DNA from: Phycisphaerales bacterium | Lineage (GTDB): Bacteria > Planctomycetota > Phycisphaerae > Phycisphaerales > UBA1924 | DNA: 64,000 nucleotides | Reading direction: 5' to 3' | Assembly (NCBI GenBank): GCA_022843045.1 | Contig: JALHOJ010000006.1 | Coordinates: 17,936-81,935 of the forward strand | In this document: positions 17,599 through 25,547 of the stretch, piece after piece | Position numbering within the stretch: the stretch's first letter is position 1 | Layout: each line of letters starts with the position of its first letter | Position numbers and translations under genes: made by a program | Notes under the pieces: generated by a model | What the model was told of the DNA's origin: nothing | What the model saw: the letters and a program-made list of their open reading frames with translations, nothing else | Databases searched by the model: none

Positions 17599-18315
17599 AT
17601 GTCTCGCACCACCATCGCTCAGTTCGTCGCCGACAACGCCGAGATGACACAGAACCACGGGCTGTTTGAGCTCGAGTCCGACCGCGTGCTCGAAGTGAAC
17701 CTGGGGCAGGCCGCGGGCAGCAATGTCAACATGATCTGGATGAAGCATGGCGCGATGATCGCGTATACGGGCCAGATCAAGTTCACGCGCGAGGGGCTGC
17801 TCGAGCAGGGGCTGGGCAATCTGCTGAAGAAGGCCGTCACGGGCGAGGGTGCGACGCTGACCAAGGCTGAGGGCGCTGGCAAGCTCTACGTCGCCGATGG
17901 CGGCAAGCGCATCACCGTGCTCGCGCTCACCAACGAATCCGTCTTCGTCAACGGCAACGACCTCATCGCGATGGAGCCGTCGCTGTCGAAGGAAATCAAG
18001 ATGATGCGGAAGATCTCCGCCATCGCCAGCGGCGGGCTCTTCAACGTCCGGGTCGCTGGCACGGGCAGCATCGCCTTCGGCACGCACGGCAAGCCCCTCG
18101 TGCTCCGCGTCACGCCCCAGCGGCCGGTCTTCACCGATCCGCAGGCCACCGTCCTCTGGTCGGGCAACCTGCAGCCCGAAATGAAGACCGACGTCAGCCT
18201 CAAGACCTTCCTGGGCCGAGGCAGCGGCGAGAGCTTCCAGATGCTTTTCCAGGGCGATGGCTTCGTCGTCGTACAGCCCTACGAAGAGCTCATGTTGCAG
18301 GGCGATGCGAGCTGA
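17599..18315 (+). CDS. AIM24 family protein
   Basis: 238 residues of mostly beta strands. The pattern LESDRVLEVNLGQAAGSNVN...WMKHGAMIAYTGQIKFTREG, IAFGTHGKPLVLRV and the closing GDGFVVVQPYEEL fit the AIM24/DUF124 (TIGR00266-like) family, which is widespread in bacteria and named for a yeast mitochondrial protein. Its biochemical role is unknown. No signal peptide or membrane segment is seen. GAAAGGGG lies 7 bases before the ATG. It is convergent with the next gene, leaving 21 bp between them. Confidence 0.85.
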   Translation: MSRTTIAQFVADNAEMTQNHGLFELESDRVLEVNLGQAAGSNVNMIWMKHGAMIAYTGQIKFTREGLLEQGLGNLLKKAVTGEGATLTKAEGAGKLYVADGGKRITVLALTNESVFVNGNDLIAMEPSLSKEIKMMRKISAIASGGLFNVRVAGTGSIAFGTHGKPLVLRVTPQRPVFTDPQATVLWSGNLQPEMKTDVSLKTFLGRGSGESFQMLFQGDGFVVVQPYEELMLQGDAS

Positions 18316-18336
18316 TACGAGCGTGCGAAGCTCGAC

Positions 18337-19731
18337 TCACTTGCCCGTCGCGACCCGCATCTGATCGATGAGCGCCCGCTGGCGTTCGAGCTTGGTCTGC
18401 ACCACGCCGATTGCGCGCTGGTGGCGCTGCGCTTCGTCGGGCGTGCGGAAGCGGATCTGCGTGCGGCCGTCCTTGGTCTCCGCAGTCCACTTGCCAAAGT
18501 GCTGGGTCAGCGTGCGAGTTTCCTCTTCGAGCGCCGCGCACAGTTCGCGCTGTACGAGCCGCAGTTCCGCGGTCTTGGAGAGCCGCTCGTTCGGGAAGGC
18601 CGCTGCGACCAGCGACGTCACGGTCTCGTCGGGCACGTTGCTCTCGCGGAGGGCGGCCGCGAGCATCGAGGGAGCCTTCATGTACGTCGCGTCGAGCGCC
18701 CGATTCGCCTTCATGGCGCGACGGATCAGGTTGACGCGTGCATCCAGAGTGGGCTTGGTGTAGTCCTTGGGCGGGGGCAGCATCGCGGTGAACGCGGCCT
18801 TGTGCTCGCCCATCGCGCCGCGAAGCTGCGACACCAGCGGGGCGAGGGCGTCGAGGAACGCCGCGCGGGCCGCGGCCGGGTCGGCCTTGGCGGCCTTGGT
18901 CGCCTGCTGGATCAGTTCCTGTGCGTTGGCGATGCCCACATCGCGCAGGTCCGCGGCGGTGGGGGTGGGCTCGGTCTTGGCGGCCTTGGGGGCCAAAGCG
19001 GGCTCGACGGGCGGTTGTTCGGCCTTGGTCGATTCGCTCTTGATCACTCCGGTCGTGTCGTCCATCGTGATCGTGACGCTGGGCGTCAGCGGGGGCTCGG
19101 CCTTGGCGGTTCGCGGGCCAAATGCGGACGCGAGGTTGGTGAAGACACCCGCCTCGTGCATTGCGCCGGTGATCAGCGATCCCGACAATCCCAGCAGCAT
19201 CATCACCGTGAACGCCGCGTTCGCGAAGGAATACGAACGGTGGGAAATGCGATAGCACGCCAGTGCGATGCCATACGCGATGCCCACGCCAACGACGCCG
19301 ATGGCCGCGACGACGCCCAAAGTGATCCAATCTCGCTGCTCAAACGCGCGCCACGCGTGCCACGCGGGGCCCACGCCGATCGCCGCGAACATCGCAACGC
19401 ACGACCACGTTCCAAGCGAGAACTTCTCGACGCTGCTTGCATTCGGCTCATCATCGCTGCCCATGATGGCCCCGCGCCGCCCCAGGCGCATGCTCGCGGC
19501 GCCTTCGTTGACCGTTTGACCGTTGGTGCGCGGCTTCGCTCGCCCCTCGGAGGGTTCGCTCGCCTTGAGCGATTCTGCCACGATCTGCACGGGTCCGCTG
19601 GGGTCCAGCTTCGTTGCCGCGAGATCGATCAGGGGCGTGGGCGCAGACTCCATCGGCCTCTCCGCCGGCTTGTCAGGGGCGGTGGGGGGCGGTGTGGGCG
19701 GAACCCAATTGGGAGGCGGCATGTCGCTCAT
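18337..19731 (-). CDS. Membrane protein of unknown function with proline-rich N-terminus
   Basis: 464 residues. A Pro-rich, probably disordered N-terminus (MSDMPPPNWVPPTPPPTAPD) leads to three hydrophobic segments at about 105-205 (TWSCVAMFAAIGVGPAW; LGVVAAIGVVGVGIAYGIAL; AAFTVMMLLGLSGSLITGAM). A Lys/Glu/Pro/Ala-rich linker and a long, charged, helical C-terminal half follow. I recognise no family. The ATG at 19731 has GAGGG upstream. It is 163 bp downstream of the M28 peptidase gene on the same strand. Confidence 0.7.
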   Translation of the reverse strand: MSDMPPPNWVPPTPPPTAPDKPAERPMESAPTPLIDLAATKLDPSGPVQIVAESLKASEPSEGRAKPRTNGQTVNEGAASMRLGRRGAIMGSDDEPNASSVEKFSLGTWSCVAMFAAIGVGPAWHAWRAFEQRDWITLGVVAAIGVVGVGIAYGIALACYRISHRSYSFANAAFTVMMLLGLSGSLITGAMHEAGVFTNLASAFGPRTAKAEPPLTPSVTITMDDTTGVIKSESTKAEQPPVEPALAPKAAKTEPTPTAADLRDVGIANAQELIQQATKAAKADPAAARAAFLDALAPLVSQLRGAMGEHKAAFTAMLPPPKDYTKPTLDARVNLIRRAMKANRALDATYMKAPSMLAAALRESNVPDETVTSLVAAAFPNERLSKTAELRLVQRELCAALEEETRTLTQHFGKWTAETKDGRTQIRFRTPDEAQRHQRAIGVVQTKLERQRALIDQMRVATGK

Positions 19732-19894
19732 ACGCAAAGACCCTCAGCAAGGAGAAAAGGGGACACGTGCGTATCGACCAGCCCGAAATCGCGCGTCAGG
19801 CTCACTCACCGATTGATGGGACAACTCGCCTGAATGCAGGCAGTCGCATCGATTGTGCGGGTTTCTGGGGCCGGGTGCGAGAGGGTGCTTGCAC

Positions 19895-20971
19895 TTATGG
19901 GGTCTGCACACGCGGCGAGGCCCCCGCGAGTTCGCGGACCACATGTTCGAGGCCATCGACCACGCGGGCAAACCGCGTGAAGTCCATCTTGTCGGGCGTG
20001 TCCTCGGGCGTGTGGTAGTACTTGTAGCGGAAGGGGGCGGTGTCGGTGATCATGAGGGCGGGATACCCGCAGCGCCAGTAGCTCCAGTGGTCGCTGGCGC
20101 CGACCATGGGGATGATGCCAGGCAGGCCCGCGCCGATCGAGGGGAACTTCGCGTTGGCTCGAAACGTCCGAACGCAATCACGAATCAGCGGTCCGGCGTT
20201 GTCCATGCCCACGAACGCGACGAAGTCGCCCCGGCTTGGGTACCAAATCTTGAACAGACCGGGCACCGGATACGACTGGCTGCCTTTCTCGTCGCTGTAG
20301 TGCCCCAGCGTCTCCGGCGTGAGGACGCCGACGACTTTCTCCTTCAGTTCTTGGCTGCGATCCGCGTCCACGACGCTGCCCATGAGGTGCGTGTAGAAAA
20401 ATGGTGGCTCTTCGTTGACCCACAGTGCAAATCGAATCGTCCGCTTGGGCTTGCAACTCGCGAGCCGGCGCGCCAGCGCGAGCACCGTCGCCACGCCGCT
20501 CCCATTGTCGTTTGCCGCAGGACACGGACCGTTGCGAAGTTCCACGGCGTCGTAGTGCGCGCCAAAGATGAGGATCTCTTCCGGATTGGTCGTCCCCGTG
20601 ACCTCGGCGTGCAGGTTTGCAACCTCGACATCCATGCTTGTGTACGGATGACGGGTGACATGCAACCCCGCCCGGGTCAGTTCCTGGCCGAGAAACGCCT
20701 CGCAGTCGCGCAGTTTGGAAACATGGAACTGATTGCGTCCTAGCAACGGTCCCGCCAACTCGTGCACATCTCTCGACAACTCCGTCGACAGGGACTGTTG
20801 TGCAGCCGTGAGCGGCGGCAGCGACCCCGAATACGAGAATCCGGGCATCCTCAGCGTGAAGTCGCCCACGAATCGTCCGTACGAGAATGCGTGACGCACG
20901 CCCTTGAGAGCCGTCCAGAGTGACGTGCGGTGCTTCGCGAAGTTGGCCCTGCGGATCGGGTGGGAACCCAT
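19895..20971 (-). CDS. M28 family zinc aminopeptidase-like protein
   Basis: 358 residues. The metal-binding residues of M28 peptidases are in order: His in FGAHYDAVE, Asp in AANDNGSGV, the catalytic Glu pair in NEEPPFF, Asp in GASDHWSYW and His in YYHTPEDTPDKMD. The core fits an aminopeptidase that trims N-terminal residues using two zinc ions. Unlike many family members it has no recognisable signal peptide; the N-terminus (MGSHPIRRANFAKH) is basic and may mean a cytoplasmic location or a missed start. The open frame extends far upstream but there it is antisense to purM. It is divergent from purM. Confidence 0.85.
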   Translation of the reverse strand: MGSHPIRRANFAKHRTSLWTALKGVRHAFSYGRFVGDFTLRMPGFSYSGSLPPLTAAQQSLSTELSRDVHELAGPLLGRNQFHVSKLRDCEAFLGQELTRAGLHVTRHPYTSMDVEVANLHAEVTGTTNPEEILIFGAHYDAVELRNGPCPAANDNGSGVATVLALARRLASCKPKRTIRFALWVNEEPPFFYTHLMGSVVDADRSQELKEKVVGVLTPETLGHYSDEKGSQSYPVPGLFKIWYPSRGDFVAFVGMDNAGPLIRDCVRTFRANAKFPSIGAGLPGIIPMVGASDHWSYWRCGYPALMITDTAPFRYKYYHTPEDTPDKMDFTRFARVVDGLEHVVRELAGASPRVQTP

Positions 20972-21064
20972 GGCCGAAGGTATGGGCAGTCGACGCGAGC
21001 GTGCATTCGTCCAACCCCGACCCTCCGCGCGGAAGGGCCAAACCGCCAGCCGTATGCTTGGCCC

Positions 21065-22234
21065 ATGGCCACGAGCAAGCAGATCACCTACGCGACGGCG
21101 GGCGTCGACATCGACCGCAAAGACGCCTTCACCGAGTCGCTGGACAAGGTCCTCAAGCGCACGTTCACCGAGCGCGTGCTGCCCAATCCGGGCGGCTTTG
21201 CGGGGCTGTTCAGGCTTGACTACAAGGCCCGACTCTTTCAGCGGAACTACAAGGACCCTGTGCTGGTCGCCTGCTGCGATGGCGTGGGCACCAAGGTCAA
21301 ACTCGCGGCGGAACTGGGCGTCTTCGACACGGTCGGCATCGATCTGGTCGCGATGAACGTCAATGACCTGGTGGTGCAGGGTGCCGAGCCGCTCTTTTTC
21401 CTGGACTACATCGCAACGCCCACCGTCGACGACAAGTTCCTGCATGCCCTGGTGCGTGGTATCGCCGAGGGCTGCCGGCGGAGCGGCTGCGCGTTGCTGG
21501 GCGGCGAGACGGCCCACATGCCCGACCTGTATAAGTGGGGGGACTTTGACCTCGCCGGGTTCTGCGTGGGCGTGGTGGAACTCAAGCGCGTGCAGGAGCC
21601 CAAGCGAGTTCGCTCGGGCGACGTGATCCTGGGCCTGGCCAGCGACGGCATTCACAGCAACGGCTACTCGCTGGTACGCAAGGTCGTGAGCGAGGCGGGG
21701 CTGGATCTCAAGAAGGTGTATCCCGAATTTGCGAATGGTGCGAACGATGATCCGCTCGCCGATGCGAAGCCAAAGCGCAAACGCAAGTCGAAGGCCGAGG
21801 CAAACGCACCCGCGAAGCCCGCGGCGATCGAAGGGCCGACGCTGGGGCAAGTCCTGCTGACGCCCACTCGCCTGTACGCCGACCCGATCGTCCGCCTCAT
21901 GCGTTCGTACAGCGTGAAGAACGTGGTGACCGGCATGGCCCACATCACTGGCAGCGGCATCGGAGGCAACCTGTGCCGTGCGCTGCCTCCGACACTGGAC
22001 GCGAAACTTGACCGCAACGCCTGGCCGGTGCTGCCCGTCTTCCGATTCCTGCAGCAGCACGGCAACATACCGGAAGAAGAGATGTGGCGCGTTTTCAACA
22101 TGGGCCTTGGCTACTGCGTGATCGTCAAGCCCGCGTTCGCCGACGCCGTGAAGGAGAAGCTCGAGAAGTTGGGCGAAACCGTGTACGTCGTGGGCGAAGT
22201 CGTGAAGGGCAAGGGCGAGGTGAGGTGGGCATGA
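21065..22234 (+). CDS. purM: Phosphoribosylformylglycinamidine cyclo-ligase
   Basis: 389 residues, against about 345 in most bacteria. It makes AIR from FGAM and ATP in de novo purine synthesis. Recognisable blocks are TYATAGVDIDRKD, CDGVGTKVKLA, GIDLVAMNVNDLVVQGAEPL, LGGETAHMPDLY, LASDGIHSNGYSLVRK, MAHITGSGIGGNL and FNMGLGYCVIV. A Lys/Arg/Ala-rich insertion (about 230-260, ADAKPKRKRKSKAEANAP) interrupts the region between SDGIHSNGYSL and the C-terminal domain; it is probably a surface loop. The stop overlaps the next gene by ATGA, so translational coupling is likely. Confidence 0.95.
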   Translation: MATSKQITYATAGVDIDRKDAFTESLDKVLKRTFTERVLPNPGGFAGLFRLDYKARLFQRNYKDPVLVACCDGVGTKVKLAAELGVFDTVGIDLVAMNVNDLVVQGAEPLFFLDYIATPTVDDKFLHALVRGIAEGCRRSGCALLGGETAHMPDLYKWGDFDLAGFCVGVVELKRVQEPKRVRSGDVILGLASDGIHSNGYSLVRKVVSEAGLDLKKVYPEFANGANDDPLADAKPKRKRKSKAEANAPAKPAAIEGPTLGQVLLTPTRLYADPIVRLMRSYSVKNVVTGMAHITGSGIGGNLCRALPPTLDAKLDRNAWPVLPVFRFLQQHGNIPEEEMWRVFNMGLGYCVIVKPAFADAVKEKLEKLGETVYVVGEVVKGKGEVRWA

Positions 22235-22950
22235 GCGGGCGACCCGTCGGAACGCCCGCGATCCGCGGCTTCGCGCTTGGTCCGTTCCAGACCAACTGCT
22301 ACGTCGTGCACGATCCGCACCAGACGCAGCCCGACTCCCCCTGCTGGATCATCGACGCCAGCTTCGCGCCCCACAACCTCATCACTGAAGTCCAGCGCGT
22401 CAAGAAGCGCCCCGCAGCGATCATCCTGACCCACGCCCACGTCGATCACATCGCTGGCATCCCCGACGTGCTGCGTGCTTTCCCTGGCACGCCCGTCTGG
22501 ATCCACGAAGCCGAGCGGGAATGGCTCAGCGATCCCGAACGCAACCTCTCCGCCGCGTTTGGACAGCCCGTGAGCCTCGCCACGCCCGATCGACTTCTTC
22601 GCGAGGGCGACCAACTCGCATTGGGCGACACCACATGGCGCGTGCTGCACGTCCCGGGCCACTCCCCCGGCAGCATCGCACTTGTCTGCGACGGCGGCCC
22701 CGAAACTGCAAGCCGCCCCCGCACGCCCACCCTCGCCATCTCGGGCGACGCCCTGTTCCAAGGCAGCATCGGCCGCACCGACTTTCCCGGCAGTAGCTTC
22801 GAAGAACTCTCCGGGAGCATTCGCAGCAAGTTGTACACCCTGCCCGACGACACCGTGATCTACCCGGGGCACATGGGCATGACGACGGTGGGGGAGGAGA
22901 AGCGGACGAATCCGTTCGTCAGGGCTGGCGGTTCTGATGGCTCGCGTTGA
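22231..22950 (+). CDS. Metallo-beta-lactamase fold hydrolase (glyoxalase II-like)
   Basis: 239 residues. It begins FALGPFQTNCYVV and has the metal motif LTHAHVDHIAG, then LHVPGHSPGSIALV, SGDALFQGSIGRTDF and VIYPGHMGMTTVGEEK. These place it with the YcbL/glyoxalase II-like hydrolases, which cleave thioesters such as S-lactoylglutathione or related substrates with a two-metal centre. It is cytoplasmic. The start overlaps the purM stop (ATGA), which suggests an operon. The true substrate cannot be read from the sequence. Confidence 0.87.
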   Translation: MSGRPVGTPAIRGFALGPFQTNCYVVHDPHQTQPDSPCWIIDASFAPHNLITEVQRVKKRPAAIILTHAHVDHIAGIPDVLRAFPGTPVWIHEAEREWLSDPERNLSAAFGQPVSLATPDRLLREGDQLALGDTTWRVLHVPGHSPGSIALVCDGGPETASRPRTPTLAISGDALFQGSIGRTDFPGSSFEELSGSIRSKLYTLPDDTVIYPGHMGMTTVGEEKRTNPFVRAGGSDGSR

Positions 22951-23063
22951 TCGCGGAGGCCGCGGAGAAGCGAAGGAGAAACGCGGAGTAATTTGCTGGA
23001 TTAGGGCCTCAAATACAACCTCATCTCCGCGTCGCTCCGCTCCCCCTCCGCCCCTCCGCGATC
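22949..23063. repeat. Long imperfect inverted repeat (CGCGGAG type) before the DUF1080 gene
   Basis: Arms 22949-22988 and 23025-23063 share a perfect outer 11 bp (GATCGCGGAGG) and a perfect inner 8 bp (ACGCGGAG); about 30 of 39 positions pair overall. The left arm is purine-rich with CGCGGAG words, and the loop is 36 nt and AT-richer. It spans almost the whole gap between the two co-directional genes. Confidence 0.7.
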
Positions 23064-23088
23064 CCGCCTTCCGCCCCTACCCTGCCCG

Positions 23089-24372
23089 ATGCGAACCTAC
23101 CTCACGCTTGCCGCTTGCGTTGTCGCCCTTCCCGCCTCCGTGGCTTTCGCCCAAACCACGCTGACCGCCGCCGAGAAAGCCGCGGGCTGGATCGTGCTTT
23201 TTGACGGGCAGAGCACCGACAACTTCCGCGCGTACAAGCAGGACCGCTTCCCCGAGAAGGGCTGGAAGGTCGAAGACGGCGCCCTCCGCGTCATCGCGGG
23301 CGGCGGCGGCGGCGACATCGTGACCCAGGGCAACTGGGAGGACTTCGAACTGTCGCTGGACTTCAAGTGCGCCCCCGGCGCGAACTCGGGCATCATGTAT
23401 CGCGTGGACGAAACGCTCCAGTACCCGTGGATGACGGGCCCCGAGTTCCAGATTCTCGACGACGCCAAGCACAAAGACGGCCTGACCGCGACCCACAGCG
23501 TCGGCGCGCTTTATGACATGATCGCTCCGGAGAACAAGCCGGAGGTCAAGGCTGGCGAGTGGAACAACGCCCGCATCCGCATCCGCAACGGCGTGCTCAC
23601 GCACTATCTCAACGGTCAGAAGGTCGTCGAAACCCGCATCGACGACGAAAGCTGGACCAGCATGATCGCCAAGAGCAAGTTCAAGGACATGAAGGGCTTT
23701 GGCATCCAGCCCAAGGGCCACATCGCCCTGCAGGACCATGGCGACGACGTCTGGTACCGCAACATCAAGGTGCGCGATCTCTCGGGCAAGATGCCCGGCC
23801 AGGTCGACCTGTTCAACGGCAAGGATCTCGCGGGCTGGACGCCCATCATCCAAGACGGCGCCACGGCACCGGCTGAGCCGATCTGGGCCGTGGATGGCGG
23901 CGTGATCAAGTGCTCCGGCACGCCCGCAGGCTACATCAAGAGCGAAGGCAAGTTCACGAACTTCGTGCTCAAGTTCGAATGGCGCTGGCCCGCCAACCCA
24001 GGCAATAGCGGCGCATTGCTCCGCGTGCAAGAGCCCGACAAGGTTTGGCCCAAGAGCATCGAGGCTCAGGTCCGCCACACGAGCGCGGGCGACTTCTGGA
24101 TCATCGACGACTTCCCCGTCAAGACCGACGAGGCCCGCAAGAAGAACCGTCGCACCGAAGCCACCCACCGCAACGAACGCCCGCAGGGCGAGTGGAACGA
24201 GTACGAGATTCTCGTTGATGGTGGCAACGTCGTGCTGAAGGTCAACGGCGAAGAACTCAACCGCGCAACTGACGCCGCCGAACTCGCCGGGGCTATCGCA
24301 TTCCAGTCCGAAGGCGCGCCCATCGAGTTTCGTCGCATCCGAGTCGCGCCGATCGCGTCGGGCGGCAAGTAA
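23089..24372 (+). CDS. Secreted protein with two DUF1080 (3-keto-disaccharide hydrolase-like) domains
   Basis: 427 residues. A signal peptide (MRTYLTLAACVVALPASVAFAQ) is followed by two copies of the concanavalin-like DUF1080 domain. The first (about 30-220) has WIVLFDGQSTDNFRAYK and APGANSGIMYRVDE; the second (about 240-425) has VDLFNGKDLAGWTP and PGNSGALLRVQEP. DUF1080 proteins are abundant in planctomycetes, and some cleave 3-keto-glycosides, so a role in extracellular or periplasmic glycan breakdown is likely but unproven. Glycosyltransferase genes follow, though no operon is implied since a terminator-like hairpin intervenes. Confidence 0.88.
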   Translation: MRTYLTLAACVVALPASVAFAQTTLTAAEKAAGWIVLFDGQSTDNFRAYKQDRFPEKGWKVEDGALRVIAGGGGGDIVTQGNWEDFELSLDFKCAPGANSGIMYRVDETLQYPWMTGPEFQILDDAKHKDGLTATHSVGALYDMIAPENKPEVKAGEWNNARIRIRNGVLTHYLNGQKVVETRIDDESWTSMIAKSKFKDMKGFGIQPKGHIALQDHGDDVWYRNIKVRDLSGKMPGQVDLFNGKDLAGWTPIIQDGATAPAEPIWAVDGGVIKCSGTPAGYIKSEGKFTNFVLKFEWRWPANPGNSGALLRVQEPDKVWPKSIEAQVRHTSAGDFWIIDDFPVKTDEARKKNRRTEATHRNERPQGEWNEYEILVDGGNVVLKVNGEELNRATDAAELAGAIAFQSEGAPIEFRRIRVAPIASGGK

Positions 24373-24373
24373 C

Positions 24374-24400
24374 GCCCTTCCGCGGGAGCAGAAGGGCACT
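24374..24400 (+). terminator. Candidate terminator after the DUF1080 gene
   Basis: GCCCTTC (24374-24380) and GAAGGGC (24391-24397) form a 7-bp stem with a 10-nt loop, followed by ACTTTCC. It starts directly after the stop codon. Confidence 0.4.
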
Positions 24401-24494
24401 TTCCCCTACCAAAGGTTCAATAACCCATCGCCAAACGCCGAAGTAAGGTGTGCCAGGCCGCTTGTTTGCGGCACGGCTGTCGCCGCGCAGACGC

Positions 24495-25505
24495 ATGAAC
24501 AACGAGCGAACTCAATCCAGTGCTGCGCCAGACGCCTCCCAAGGCGTTGCCATCCTGATCCCCGTCTTCAACGACTGGGACGCCGTTGCGATCATGCTCG
24601 CCGATCTCGACGTCGTGCTGTCGCAGTCGCCGACGCGAGCTCGTTTTGATGTGTTGCTCGTAGACGACGGCTCGCAGACACCCCTCGATCTCGCGCTCTT
24701 CGCCAGGCGGTGGGGGAGTCTGGCCTCGATCAAGGTCCTGCATCTTCGCCGCAACCTGGGCCACCAACGCGCCATCTGCGTCGGCCTCACCTGGCTGCAT
24801 CAGCATGCCAGCCACGACCACGTCGTCGTGATGGACGGCGACGGCGAGGACGCCCCTCGCGATGTGCCCGTCCTGCTCGCAAAGGCTTCGTCGCACGCTG
24901 GCAACCCCAAGGTTGTCTTCGCCGAGCGAGCCAAGCGCAGCGAGGCCGCGTGGTTCCGCCTCTCGTACCTGGGTTTCCGCAAGCTCTACCAACTGCTCAT
25001 CGGCAGCCACCGCCGCGTTGGCAACTTCAGCGTCGTGCCCCGTGCCGCGCTCGATCGCCTCGTGCTCTCGCACGAAATGTGGAACCACTACGCCGCGGCG
25101 GTCTTTCGCCTGCGCCTGCCCACCGACTCCGTTCCCTGCGCCCGAGGAAAGCGCACCTTCGGCCACAGCAAGATGAACTTCGTCAGCCTCGCGGTGCACG
25201 GCATCAGCGCGATCGCCGTGAACAGCGACGTTGCCGGGATGCGCCTGATCCTCGGTTCGTTGGGTCTGATGGCGACGTGCCTGATCGCGATGATCGTCGC
25301 GCTCGTGATTGCCGTGCCGATGCAGGGGCAGATGCCCCGCTGGGTCTTCCTCGCGTGCAGTCTGGGCCTCGTGCTGTCCGCGCAGGCTTTCGCCGCCGCC
25401 GTCCTCTTCGTCCTCATTACCTTGCAAAATCGCAGTCTCGCAGGCTTCGTACCCACTCGCGACGCCCCGCAGTATGCGGGCGAAGTCCGCACGATCCACG
25501 CCTGA
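24495..25505 (+). CDS. GT2 glycosyltransferase, polyprenyl-phosphate sugar synthase-like
   Basis: 336 residues. The GT-A fold carries ILIPVFNDWDAV, LLVDDGSQTP, LRRNLGHQRAI and the metal-binding VVMDGDGEDAP. Two hydrophobic segments at the C-terminus (about 255-280 and 290-320) match DPM1/GtrB-like enzymes that attach a sugar to a polyprenyl phosphate at the cytoplasmic face of the membrane. The next gene is a GT87-type membrane enzyme that would use such a lipid-linked sugar, a sensible pair. The ATG at 24495 is preferred; a GTG at 24450 would add an Arg-rich 15 residues. Confidence 0.85.
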   Translation: MNNERTQSSAAPDASQGVAILIPVFNDWDAVAIMLADLDVVLSQSPTRARFDVLLVDDGSQTPLDLALFARRWGSLASIKVLHLRRNLGHQRAICVGLTWLHQHASHDHVVVMDGDGEDAPRDVPVLLAKASSHAGNPKVVFAERAKRSEAAWFRLSYLGFRKLYQLLIGSHRRVGNFSVVPRAALDRLVLSHEMWNHYAAAVFRLRLPTDSVPCARGKRTFGHSKMNFVSLAVHGISAIAVNSDVAGMRLILGSLGLMATCLIAMIVALVIAVPMQGQMPRWVFLACSLGLVLSAQAFAAAVLFVLITLQNRSLAGFVPTRDAPQYAGEVRTIHA

Positions 25506-25547
25506 CGATTCCCCTAAACACTGCACGAACACAGACAGGAGCAACGC

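Noticed and set aside
21000-22060. Minus-strand open frame extending the M28 peptidase gene far upstream
   Set aside because: It is antisense to purM, which is certain; the peptidase motifs all lie below 20971.
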